Positions 1 to 5,245 of a stretch of 5,245 nt of DNA are shown one piece after another. This DNA comes from an uncultured bacterium (GTDB lineage Bacteria; Actinomycetota; Aquicultoria; SKW223). The notes beneath the pieces are model-generated. The model saw nothing but the letters and a program-made list of their open reading frames with translations, did not search any database and had not been told where the DNA came from. The stretch's first letter is position 1. Every line of letters starts with the position of its first letter. Made by a program: the position numbers and the translations under genes. The stretch spans positions 1-5,245 of the forward strand of contig CALIRS010000020.1 of the NCBI GenBank assembly GCA_938042205.1, written 5' to 3'.

Positions 1-471
1 GGTATCTGCTTTATCATAAACAATCTTTCTTGAGTGAGCAGAACCACCTATATGGCAGTAGTTACAGACATTATCTTGTGAGTCTTGGCGAAGCAGGTAG
101 TAGGCACCTTCTGCACGGTGAACAGCGTGACATACTTTACACTTGTTTGTTGTTGAGCTGTAGCCACCGTGCGGGTTTGTAAGATATAAACCACTAACAG
201 ATTCTGTTGTGCCATAACCATACCAGATAGTGGTCGTTTCGGTAGTATCAAATACTGCATAGGCGCCCTCATTCTTGGCTACTCCAGCAGCTATATCGAC
301 CAAGTCCTGATACCACCATCTACTGCCACCAGTTGCAGGGTCAATTACCGTTGTTGCCGTCGCTGGATTGTCAGGAGAAGGATTTACAGGATACTCAACT
401 GCAAAAGCTACTGAGGCAATTGATACTAAGAGAAGGGAGAAAACTGCTAAAATAGCAATTTTCCTTAACAT
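1..471 (-). CDS. Secreted doubled-CXXCH multihaem c-type cytochrome (3' end beyond window)
   Basis: This open frame of 157 codons runs from ATG at 471 to the left edge with no stop, so the C-terminus is missing. Residues 1-24 form a signal peptide: Leu-Arg-Lys, a hydrophobic core and an Ala-Phe-Ala cleavage site. Mature residues 25-95 are Thr-, Tyr- and Trp-rich with no motif I recognise. They are followed by Asn-Pro-His-Gly-Gly (99-103), CKVCH (111-115, bases 127-141), His118, Leu-Leu-Arg and CNYCH (136-140, bases 52-66). The NPHG...CxxCHxxH...LLR...CxxCH spacing is the doubled-CXXCH arrangement of exported multihaem cytochromes, where each Cys pair binds haem covalently and the following His is an axial ligand. 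An extracytoplasmic electron-transfer role is the natural inference. The ATG has AAGGAGGTG upstream with good spacing; an in-frame TTG at 513 is a rival start. The number of further haems cannot be seen. Confidence 0.88.
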   Translation of the reverse strand, partial: MLRKIAILAVFSLLLVSIASVAFAVEYPVNPSPDNPATATTVIDPATGGSRWWYQDLVDIAAGVAKNEGAYAVFDTTETTTIWYGYGTTESVSGLYLTNPHGGYSSTTNKCKVCHAVHRAEGAYYLLRQDSQDNVCNYCHIGGSAHSRKIVYDKADT

Positions 472-477
472 TTGTGC

Positions 478-485
478 ACCTCCTT
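478..485 (-). promoter_or_regulatory. Ribosome binding site for the cytochrome ATG start
   Basis: The minus strand reads AAGGAGGT, a near-perfect match to the 16S 3' tail. After the GGAGG core there are seven bases to the ATG at 471. The ATG is followed directly by a normal signal-peptide n-region, which makes it the preferred start. Confidence 0.75.
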
Positions 486-520
486 GATTTGATAAACTGG
501 TGCTTTTTCTCAAAGTTTTT

Positions 521-530
521 CACCTCCTTT
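521..530 (-). promoter_or_regulatory. Second, upstream ribosome binding site for an in-frame TTG start
   Basis: The minus strand reads AAAGGAGGTG, as strong as the site nearer the gene. Nine bases after its GGAGG core is a TTG at 513-511. It opens a frame continuous with the cytochrome and would add 14 residues (MRKSTSLSNQGGAQ) ahead of the Met at 471. Whether it is used is not known; it could also be a remnant duplication or a standby site that loads ribosomes. Confidence 0.45.
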
Positions 531-564
531 CTTTTTTATTCGCACCACATATAAACCAAATATT

Positions 565-593
565 TTTATACCGCTAATTGCTAACAAAATCAA
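565..593 (-). promoter_or_regulatory. Sigma-70-type promoter for the cytochrome gene
   Basis: On the minus strand a -35 box TTGATT (593-588, 4 of 6 to TTGACA) is separated by 17 bases from a -10 box TATAAA (570-565, 5 of 6 to TATAAT). Transcription would start near 557-560, leaving a leader of roughly 90 bases before the ATG that contains both ribosome binding sites. The cytochrome can therefore be expressed separately from the five-gene cluster upstream. The region is AT-rich, so a chance match is possible. Confidence 0.5.
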
Positions 594-648
594 GAAAAAG
601 TTCAGAAATTCACTAAATTTTTTATTAATTTTCTATCACTCCTGAACT
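594..648 (-). terminator. Weak terminator-like inverted repeat after the GerMN gene
   Basis: On the minus strand AGTTCAG (648-642) pairs with CTGAACT (605-599), followed by TTTTCTT. The seven-base stem overlaps the last codons and stop of the GerMN gene. Its loop is long (36 bases) and itself AT-rich with minor pairing potential. The placement between an operon end and a new promoter fits a terminator, but the stem is weak and GC-poor. Confidence 0.28.
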
Positions 649-1229
649 GCTTCAGTTGTTTCCTTGCTTTCCTTCCTGACTATCTTAATTGGCTGCTTCT
701 TTAAGCTTACATCCCACCAGAAATCTTCAATCTTTTTACCATTGATGACACCAGCCTTTTTGCCCTCCACAGTGATTAACAGCTTATCTATCTCCGGAAA
801 CTGCTTCAGAGTTTCAATAATCGATGCAAATGCTAAAATCTTTGCTTTCTTCTCATTTTCACTTTCAGGAAACTCTAATATTTCCTTAGAAAAATCTACT
901 GCACATACTCCAGTTTTTTTATCCACCTTTACGGATTTTACCCTTGCTTCAGGCAAAACAACCACCATCTTTTTTTCCTGAGGCGACGCTGCGAAGAGTC
1001 TCTTCAAGGCAACCTCCGGCATGTTGTTTGAAAGAGGCACTATTTGTCTTTCCTCGATCAGAATTTTTCCGTTTGGATAGAATATTGAAATCGATGTCGT
1101 TTCAGCACCAGTGAGAGAACTGTTCGGGGGTGGAACTTCCTCCCCCGAGCACCCCGCAATCATCAAGCCAGACAGAATAGCTATGACAGCAGCAAAGATT
1201 GTGTATATACGAATATAAGATGTTTTCAT
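636..1229 (-). CDS. GerMN-domain lipoprotein
   Basis: This 197-residue protein has a lipoprotein signal: hydrophobic residues 8-24 and lipobox Ile-Ala-Gly-Cys with the acylated Cys at 27. Residues 46-157 match the GerMN pattern: a Ser-Ile-Phe-Tyr-Pro strand, Glu-Arg-Gln-Ile-Val-Pro, an Ala-x-x-x-Leu helix, a strand ending Val-Asp-Phe-Ser-Lys-Glu (111-116), then Thr-Leu-x-x-Phe-Pro-Glu-Ile-Asp before Val-Glu-Gly-Lys. GerMN domains occur in the spore protein GerM and in envelope lipoproteins, usually with a structural or binding role and no known catalysis. The Lys/Glu-rich tail (176-197) looks disordered. Its ATG lies one base after the stop of the NHL gene; its AAGGAG site (1242-1247) sits inside that gene, 12 bases from the start, so translation is probably coupled. 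It is the last gene of the cluster. The domain call is firm; the role is unknown. Confidence 0.85.
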   Translation of the reverse strand: MKTSYIRIYTIFAAVIAILSGLMIAGCSGEEVPPPNSSLTGAETTSISIFYPNGKILIEERQIVPLSNNMPEVALKRLFAASPQEKKMVVVLPEARVKSVKVDKKTGVCAVDFSKEILEFPESENEKKAKILAFASIIETLKQFPEIDKLLITVEGKKAGVINGKKIEDFWWDVSLKKQPIKIVRKESKETTEAVQE

Positions 1230-1230
1230 A

Positions 1231-2721
1231 TTAAGAAGCTGCTCCTTCGTCCGCTTTCTCTGACAGCTCTTTCGATTTTATTAATTCATCTAAATTCATA
1301 TTGGCAATATCAAGTTTATCAGCAGCTTTTCGAATAGGTTCTCCTTCAGCCAGTAGAGCTTTCTTCCCTTTTAATTGATAAGCAACTGTCAATACTTCAG
1401 TCAGTTCTAAATCAAGTTTGAATGTTTCCTGAATCTCTTTAAGCTTATCCTTTTCTGCTTCCACTTTGACAAGTTCAGGGGCAGAAAATTGGTTGGCAAA
1501 CATTTCAAACGTAGCTGGTGTGACATAAAGCTTCTTAATAGACCTGGCAATTTCTTTAAGATATTCTCTCTCAATCGCCGCATTGATAAAGTCAGGTGCT
1601 GCCACAAATTTGACTCTTCTTCTAAATAGCAGCCAAATTAACAGGAATATAAGTGGTAAAAGAGCAAGCCATGGTAGCCAGCGAGGTATTAAGCCTGCAA
1701 TGCCAGGCACAGGAACTCTAAATATTTCAACTCTATCATTGAATTTGTCTGCAACCGCAATGTAGCCTCCCTCACCATAATAAATACCGTCTGGATAATA
1801 AAACCTACCATCCTGGTGTCCAATCTCGCCAATGGTCTTAATAAGCTTGCCCGTCTTTGCATCCAGCACCACGATTTCGCTATTGGTTCCATCAACTACA
1901 TAAAGACGCCCTCGTTCGTCGAGCGTAATACTGGCAGGTAACCCAAACTTTCTCTCAGGCCCTCGAAACATAATAGCTTCTTCAGGAGGAAGTGGCTTTC
2001 CATAAATCCACTTTGCTTTCCCTGTCTTTGCATCGATTGCCTGAACACGATAATTTAAACTATCAGCCACATAAATGATTTCGTTGTCGTCAACTACGAG
2101 TCCACCAGGAAGGTCAAACTGCCCCTTCCCTTTTCCAAACATTCCAACTTGCCTGACAAGTCGTCCTTCAAGAGTGCCTATAAGTATGGCTCTGTCAGAG
2201 GCTACATATACTCTATTCCCTTTGATATAAAGCGCAGTTGGTAAAACGTTCGGGAATTCTATAAAGCTGGTAGGTCTCAAATTTCGATTAAAAATAACTA
2301 TTTTTTTATCCTGTTTGGAAAGCACAAATACTCTTCCGTCTTCAGAAGCTCCTACAGAAACAGGATTAGAAAATGTATATGGTTCTCTCTGAGTTTTCCC
2401 ATTTAGTGTGGCAATATAATTTCCTTGGAGATCGAAAATCACGACTCTGTGTTTACCTGTGTCCGCAATGTAAATTCTCCTATCAGGTCCGATGCATACT
2501 GATGAAGGACGCAATAAAAGGTCTCCCTCAAATCCGTAAATAGAGAATAGAAATCTGAAATCAGCTTGCTCAGAAACTTCTCCCTTGCCAGCTACAAACT
2601 GGGTTGGACGCGTTAGAATGTAGTAAGCAAAGAGCAGAGCGAGCAGCAAAAAAAGGAGTATCAGTAATGCTATCAGGTATTTTCTTATTTCTCTTTCCTG
2701 GTATATAACTTTGTCAGCCAC
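1231..2721 (-). CDS. Membrane-anchored six-bladed NHL-repeat propeller with C-terminal cytoplasmic domain
   Basis: This is a 496-residue protein with a GTG start. A transmembrane helix (about 15-37) leads to an extracytoplasmic beta-propeller (about 55-335). I count six NHL-type units, each of form Pro-x-x-(hydrophobic)...Gly-x-(Ile/Val)-Tyr-Val-(Ala/Val)-Asp...Arg-Val-x-(Ile/Val)-Phe-Asp, near residues 71-97, 119-145, 160-184, 204-230, 261-287 and 309-335. The third is degenerate. A second helix (about 344-367) ends in Arg-Arg-Arg-Val-Lys, which by the positive-inside rule puts residues 370-496 in the cytoplasm. That tail resembles a PIN-like fold with eroded acidic residues, which is inference. 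NHL propellers mainly bind proteins or other ligands; no enzymatic motif is visible. Its AGGAGG site (2732-2727) is five bases from the GTG and lies in the 12-base gap after the TPR gene. The propeller call is firm. Confidence 0.88.
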   Translation of the reverse strand: MADKVIYQEREIRKYLIALLILLFLLLALLFAYYILTRPTQFVAGKGEVSEQADFRFLFSIYGFEGDLLLRPSSVCIGPDRRIYIADTGKHRVVIFDLQGNYIATLNGKTQREPYTFSNPVSVGASEDGRVFVLSKQDKKIVIFNRNLRPTSFIEFPNVLPTALYIKGNRVYVASDRAILIGTLEGRLVRQVGMFGKGKGQFDLPGGLVVDDNEIIYVADSLNYRVQAIDAKTGKAKWIYGKPLPPEEAIMFRGPERKFGLPASITLDERGRLYVVDGTNSEIVVLDAKTGKLIKTIGEIGHQDGRFYYPDGIYYGEGGYIAVADKFNDRVEIFRVPVPGIAGLIPRWLPWLALLPLIFLLIWLLFRRRVKFVAAPDFINAAIEREYLKEIARSIKKLYVTPATFEMFANQFSAPELVKVEAEKDKLKEIQETFKLDLELTEVLTVAYQLKGKKALLAEGEPIRKAADKLDIANMNLDELIKSKELSEKADEGAAS

Positions 2722-2733
2722 TTAAACCTCCTG

Positions 2734-3429
2734 TTATTTGTTCTTAGAGGGTGTAGTTTCTATAGCTTTTTTTTCTTTGCTTAAAGCTTTTTCCAGTCTG
2801 GCAACTGCCTCTTGAGCTTTCTTATCGTCAGGAATAAATTCCAGAACCGCTTTGTAATCTTCAAGAGCACTTTTCAGATCTCCAAGTTTTTCAGTTATCC
2901 GTGCTCTTTCATAATAAAGATCTGCAGCTTCGGGAAAATTGCCAATAGCATTATCAAGTGATTTTTTTGCATTCTTATAATCATTCTTTGCTTCATAAGT
3001 AGTTGCCAGCTCAAGATGAACTCGAAGATACCAGTCAGAAGTTTTGCTCTTGTCCTGTAGCGCTTTTTTAAGGTATTCGATGGCACTATTGTATTTGCCC
3101 AGTTCTCTCAGGGCAATTCCAGCTACAAGGTAACCAGTGCCTTCATCAGGATTGAGGCGCATCGTATACTGAGCCTCCCGTAGAGCATCTGAATATCTGC
3201 CTACAGCTAAGTAAGCTGCCGCCAGGTTTCCTCTGGCTAAGGGATCGTTAGGGTCTGCCTTAACGGCTTTCTCGGCTAACATCACGCTTCTTTCGGCTTC
3301 AGTTCGAGGAACATCTGACTTTTTTGGACTTACGAAGCTGTTTATAACAAGACCACCTGCTATTAGAACGGCTGCCACAAGAACGTAAGTGAATACTTTC
3401 ATTAAAAGTAGCAGGTTAGCAGGTTTCAA
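2734..3429 (-). CDS. Membrane-anchored TPR protein
   Basis: From the TTG start at 3429 this is 231 residues. Lys-containing residues 1-11 and a hydrophobic helix at about 12-30 form an uncleaved anchor that would place the rest outside. Four tetratricopeptide repeats follow at about 63-96, 97-128, 136-169 and 170-203, with the usual Gly/Ala-Tyr, Ala-x-x-x-Tyr/Leu and Asn/Asp-Pro positions (for example LAAAYLAVGRYSDAL). Residues 45-60 are half a repeat, and the tail is Lys/Glu-rich. TPRs bind partner proteins, so a scaffold or assembly role is likely. The longer frame opens at a TTG at 3447, but GGAGGT (3441-3436) lies inside that extension and is seven bases from the TTG at 3429, so the shorter form is preferred. 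An ATG at 3402 lacks a ribosome site and would remove the positive n-region. The gene lies between the lipoprotein gene and the NHL gene. Confidence 0.85.
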   Translation of the reverse strand: MKPANLLLLMKVFTYVLVAAVLIAGGLVINSFVSPKKSDVPRTEAERSVMLAEKAVKADPNDPLARGNLAAAYLAVGRYSDALREAQYTMRLNPDEGTGYLVAGIALRELGKYNSAIEYLKKALQDKSKTSDWYLRVHLELATTYEAKNDYKNAKKSLDNAIGNFPEAADLYYERARITEKLGDLKSALEDYKAVLEFIPDDKKAQEAVARLEKALSKEKKAIETTPSKNK

Positions 3430-3435
3430 AAGCAC

Positions 3436-3441
3436 ACCTCC
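3436..3441 (-). promoter_or_regulatory. Ribosome binding site fixing the TPR protein start at TTG 3429
   Basis: GGAGGT lies just after the stop of the preceding lipoprotein gene. It has ideal spacing (seven bases after GGAGG) to a TTG that begins a normal membrane-anchor sequence. The first possible start, TTG at 3447, has no comparable site, so this motif decides the start. Confidence 0.65.
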
Positions 3442-3456
3442 AGGCAACTTCTTTCT

Positions 3457-3999
3457 CTATCGTATAGCATTGGAATCACCAACCATATTATCAATTTTGT
3501 ATCTACCATCTTCTTTTATAAGAAAAATAGCTATAGTATGCTCCTTATTGGATGGTTTAGTTTTGGGTTTACCCGTTCGAACATCAACAAAATAAGACTT
3601 ATCAACGAAGCTATAGAATACGGAGGGGCGGCTCTTAGTGAGGTCACTAACTTCAAACTTTTGATTTTCGTGGACTCTTACTCTTTTAACCTCCTCTTTT
3701 GCATCCATACTTCTTGCTTCTTTCCACATATTCACCATATTTTCAGTAAAGACGGTCTCGATTTTTTTAGGATCTCCTTCAATCCAGACCTGGATATCAT
3801 ATTTTACATCTTTAAGAACTTCGTCTTTTATGTGGCGTAGGTTTTCGCCTTTTTTGCCAGCTACTTTTTCTACTTCTACCTCTATAGCTTCCTGCCTGCA
3901 CCCTGATAAAGTTAGAAACAAGATTGAAGTCAAAGAAAGAACTGAAAGAATTGTGAACAATGAAATGAAGTTCACGCTCATTTTTAAGCGCTCTATCAT
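3457..3999 (-). CDS. Lipoprotein of unknown function, possibly NTF2-like
   Basis: This is a 180-residue protein. Residues 10-33 are hydrophobic and end in lipobox Leu-Ser-Gly-Cys with Cys34, so it should be a lipid-anchored exported protein of about 147 mature residues. I do not recognise the mature part. It begins with a charged stretch rich in Lys, Glu and Val. It then has an amphipathic segment with Trp-Ile-Glu-Gly-Asp-Pro (72-77) and Phe-Thr-Glu-Asn-Met, and ends in beta-rich segments: Ser-Val-Phe-Tyr-Ser-Phe-Val-Asp, Tyr-Phe-Val-Asp-Val, and Ile-Ala-Ile-Phe-Leu-Ile-Lys-Glu-Asp-Gly-Arg-Tyr-Lys-Ile-Asp. A helix followed by strands ending in a 'Gly-x-(Tyr/Trp)-(Lys/Arg)-Ile' strand is seen in NTF2-like (cystatin-fold) lipoproteins; this is only a guess. 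Its ATG directly abuts the TAG of the preceding gene. An AGGAG site (4011-4015) lies 11 bases upstream inside that gene, implying coupled translation. Confidence 0.82.
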   Translation of the reverse strand: MIERLKMSVNFISLFTILSVLSLTSILFLTLSGCRQEAIEVEVEKVAGKKGENLRHIKDEVLKDVKYDIQVWIEGDPKKIETVFTENMVNMWKEARSMDAKEEVKRVRVHENQKFEVSDLTKSRPSVFYSFVDKSYFVDVRTGKPKTKPSNKEHTIAIFLIKEDGRYKIDNMVGDSNAIR

Positions 4000-4410
4000 C
4001 TAAAATGCCACTCCTAAGAGTTCGGCTTCAGCTCGAAAACCTGTTCTAAACACCCCCGTTGTAATATCAAAAGTTTTGGAGCCACCGGGAGGGATATTCC
4101 TGACTCTGACTCGTAACTGTTTCATCATGTTATTGTCTTTGTCATAAGTGGTAATTCTGATGAGGGCTAATTTACAAACCTGATTTGAACTATTGGAAAT
4201 CTCACCATAGACGCGAGCGATGCCGTAATCGTCAGCATAAGTATTCAACACTTCTGCTTTTATTAGTTTAAGAAGTTTCGGGTCGGTTGAAACCTGAACA
4301 TCCTGAACTTTAGAGGTATCCGGGGTTGACTTTGTCTTGCCAAAAAAGGCGAAATAGAGACCAACAACAACTGCTGCAAGCAACAAAAGAACGAATATTC
4401 TTTTTGCCAA
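4000..4410 (-). CDS. Membrane-anchored FxLYD-like beta-sandwich protein
   Basis: From the TTG start at 4410 this is 136 residues. Ala-Lys-Arg precedes a hydrophobic helix (about 5-23) with no lipobox, so it is most likely an N-terminal membrane anchor with the rest outside. Residues 63-125 have the pattern of FxLYD-type domains: Val-Tyr-Gly-Glu-Ile-x-Asn-x-Ser (68-75), paired strands of alternating hydrophobics, Thr-Tyr-Asp-Lys-Asp-Asn (88-93), Ile-Pro-Pro-Gly-Gly and a Phe-Asp-Ile strand. These domains are small exported immunoglobulin-like modules without known catalysis. The frame can open at GTG 4422, but that leaves no ribosome site; AAAGGTGG (4426-4419) is eight bases from the TTG at 4410. 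It is the first gene of the five-gene cluster, just behind its promoter. Domain assignment is by pattern only. Confidence 0.8.
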   Translation of the reverse strand: MAKRIFVLLLLAAVVVGLYFAFFGKTKSTPDTSKVQDVQVSTDPKLLKLIKAEVLNTYADDYGIARVYGEISNSSNQVCKLALIRITTYDKDNNMMKQLRVRVRNIPPGGSKTFDITTGVFRTGFRAEAELLGVAF

Positions 4411-4418
4411 GTATGGCA

Positions 4419-4426
4419 CCACCTTT
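4419..4426 (-). promoter_or_regulatory. Ribosome binding site fixing the FxLYD-like protein start at TTG 4410
   Basis: AAAGGTGG is one mismatch from AAAGGAGG and has an eight-base spacer to the TTG. The motif contains the two GTG codons that would otherwise be called as starts, so those codons are more likely part of the ribosome site than initiators. Confidence 0.6.
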
Positions 4427-4469
4427 AGAAATATATAAAATAACTCTATTGCTTTTACTCAGCCTTAAG

Positions 4470-4500
4470 ATTATAGCAACATTTACAGTTTCTTGGTCAA
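4470..4500 (-). promoter_or_regulatory. Promoter of the five-gene envelope cluster
   Basis: The minus strand has a perfect -10 box TATAAT (4475-4470) preceded by TGC, giving an extended -10, and a -35 box TTGACC (4500-4495, 5 of 6). The 19-base spacing is long, but an extended -10 commonly tolerates this. Transcription would start near 4463, about 50 bases ahead of the TTG start. It indicates that the cluster is transcribed independently of hemL, although readthrough from hemL is not excluded because no good terminator is visible in the gap. Confidence 0.65.
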
Positions 4501-4517
4501 CTTATTTGTAAGAAACT
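4487..4517 (-). repeat. Eight-base inverted repeat flanking the -35 box
   Basis: On the minus strand AGTTTCTT (4517-4510) and AAGAAACT (4494-4487) are perfect inverted copies separated by 15 bases. The -35 box TTGACC occupies the end of that spacer. The arms are 23 bases apart centre to centre, about two helical turns, which would suit a dimeric regulator. It could also be a weak hairpin at the end of the hemL transcript, but the stem is AT-rich and no U-tract follows. Confidence 0.4.
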
Positions 4518-4541
4518 TCACTTTTGTAGCCAGACTTCAAA

Positions 4542-5245
4542 TTATGCATTTCTACATTCATAACTTAAGGTCTGATCCCAGTGAATTGAGGGTTCTTTCG
4601 ATGTCCATGTCGGTGTGAGCAACGAAACGAAAGCCGCCTCGAACTGTGAAGGCGCAAAGTATATGCCTCGTTCAATCATTGCCCAGAAAAATTTAGAGTA
4701 TAGTACGGTATCTGAGGTTGAAGCACTTTCATAATCTATAACTTTTTTATCAGTAAAGAATGTGCACATCATAGAACCAACGCGGGTTTGAAAGAAAGGA
4801 ATCCCTGCTTTGTTAAAAGCTTCTTTTATACCTTCAGCAAGTTTTTTTGATTTTTCTTCGAGCACGTGGTAGGCAGCACTGCCTTTAAGGTTTTTAAGGG
4901 TGGCGATACCAGCAGCCATTGCCAGTGGATTCCCGCTTAAAGTTCCTGCTTGATAAACCGGACCCTCAGGAGCTATATATTCCATGATTTCAGCTTTGCC
5001 ACCAAATGCACCTACAGGAAGCCCTCCACCAATGATTTTCCCGAGAGTGGTTAAGTCAGGAGTCACTCCATAAAGTTCTTGAGCGCCTCCATAGGCAACA
5101 CGAAATCCGGTGATAACCTCATCGAAAATAAGAAGAGAACCGAAGTCGGTGGTGATTTTTCTAAGCCCTTTTAGAAACCCGGGCTCTGGGGGAATAACCC
5201 CCATATTCCCGGCAATAGGCTCAACAATAACTGCCGCGATCTTTT
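4542..5245 (-). CDS. hemL: Glutamate-1-semialdehyde 2,1-aminomutase, 5' truncated by the window and frameshifted near its 3' end
   Basis: HemL is the PLP enzyme that converts glutamate-1-semialdehyde to 5-aminolevulinate, the tRNA-dependent (C5) entry to haem and corrin synthesis in the cytoplasm. The frame is open to the right edge, so the N-terminal part is missing. Visible family features are Val-Glu-Pro-Ile-Ala-Gly-Asn-Met-Gly, the cofactor Asp in LIFDEVITGFR (codon 5121-5123), the Schiff-base Lys in TTLGKIIGGGLPVGAFGG (codon 5037-5039), Gly-Thr-Leu-Ser-Gly-Asn-Pro-Leu, and APSQFEAAFVS. After Val-Ser (about 4623) the frame runs 26 unrelated codons to a stop at 4542. The next frame from 4620 instead reads AHTDMDIERTLNSL and stops at 4558, which is the expected HemL ending. 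One base therefore appears lost between 4620 and 4621. Identification is firm; whether the shift is real or a sequencing error is open. Confidence 0.93.
   Translation of the reverse strand, partial: KIAAVIVEPIAGNMGVIPPEPGFLKGLRKITTDFGSLLIFDEVITGFRVAYGGAQELYGVTPDLTTLGKIIGGGLPVGAFGGKAEIMEYIAPEGPVYQAGTLSGNPLAMAAGIATLKNLKGSAAYHVLEEKSKKLAEGIKEAFNKAGIPFFQTRVGSMMCTFFTDKKVIDYESASTSDTVLYSKFFWAMIERGIYFAPSQFEAAFVSLLTPTWTSKEPSIHWDQTLSYECRNA

Noticed and set aside
48..272. 74-codon minus-strand open frame
   Set aside because: It is out of frame with the signal peptide and CXXCH motifs of the cytochrome that covers the same bases; it lacks any domain and has no ribosome site.
664..981. 105-codon plus-strand open frame
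   Set aside because: It lies wholly antisense to the well-supported GerMN gene and its translation shows no motif.
3538..3840. 100-codon plus-strand open frame
   Set aside because: Antisense shadow of the 180-residue lipoprotein gene. Other short frames on both strands within 1407-1895, 2895-3086, 3389-3595 and 4326-4511 were dropped for the same reason.
4487..4517. Rho-independent terminator for hemL
   Set aside because: The stem is only eight bases and mostly A-T, the loop is 15 bases, and no U-tract follows on the minus strand. The overlap with a -35 box makes an operator or chance repeat as likely.
1..5245. Mobile elements, tRNA or rRNA genes, CRISPR arrays
   Set aside because: I saw no transposase or integrase signature, no clover-leaf candidate and no spaced direct repeats. 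Nearly all sequence is accounted for by one co-oriented set of genes.

Overview
The window reads as part of an anaerobic-type bacterial chromosome at the junction between tetrapyrrole synthesis and exported c-type cytochromes. Every gene I can support lies on the minus strand, so transcription runs from right to left. The Shine-Dalgarno sites are strong (AGGAGG and AAGGAGGTG types) and several starts are GTG or TTG. There are two lipoproteins, a GerMN-domain protein, a membrane-anchored NHL propeller and a doubled-CXXCH cytochrome. Together these suggest a Gram-positive lineage (Bacillota or a deep-branching anaerobic Actinomycetota), but that is inference and the sequence does not settle it.

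Right edge (about 4542-5245): the 3' two-thirds or less of hemL, glutamate-1-semialdehyde 2,1-aminomutase, which makes 5-aminolevulinate for haem. Its active-site Asp and Lys are present. Its last ~20 codons are out of frame: removing one apparent single-base deletion near 4620 restores a normal HemL C-terminus ending at 4558.

Middle (636-4410): five tightly packed genes that look like one operon. They have their own promoter (TTGACC, 19 bp, extended -10 TGCTATAAT) in the 4423-4541 gap. In order of transcription they encode a membrane-anchored FxLYD-like protein, an unrecognised lipoprotein, a membrane-anchored four-TPR protein, a two-TM protein with a six-bladed NHL propeller and a C-terminal cytoplasmic domain that looks PIN-like, and a GerMN-domain lipoprotein. 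All five are predicted to be membrane-attached, and none carries an obvious enzymatic motif outside.

Left edge (1-471): the 5' part of a secreted multihaem c-type cytochrome with a signal peptide and two CXXCH motifs in a doubled-CXXCH arrangement; it runs off the window. It has its own promoter (TTGATT, 17 bp, TATAAA) and two in-frame start signals, each with a strong ribosome binding site. The 164-base gap before it holds that promoter, both ribosome binding sites and a weak terminator-like inverted repeat.

Working model (inference): hemL supplies haem, the cytochrome is the exported electron carrier, and the five envelope proteins between them form a scaffold, assembly or attachment module for cytochromes at the cell surface. 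That role is suggested only by gene order and shared localisation.
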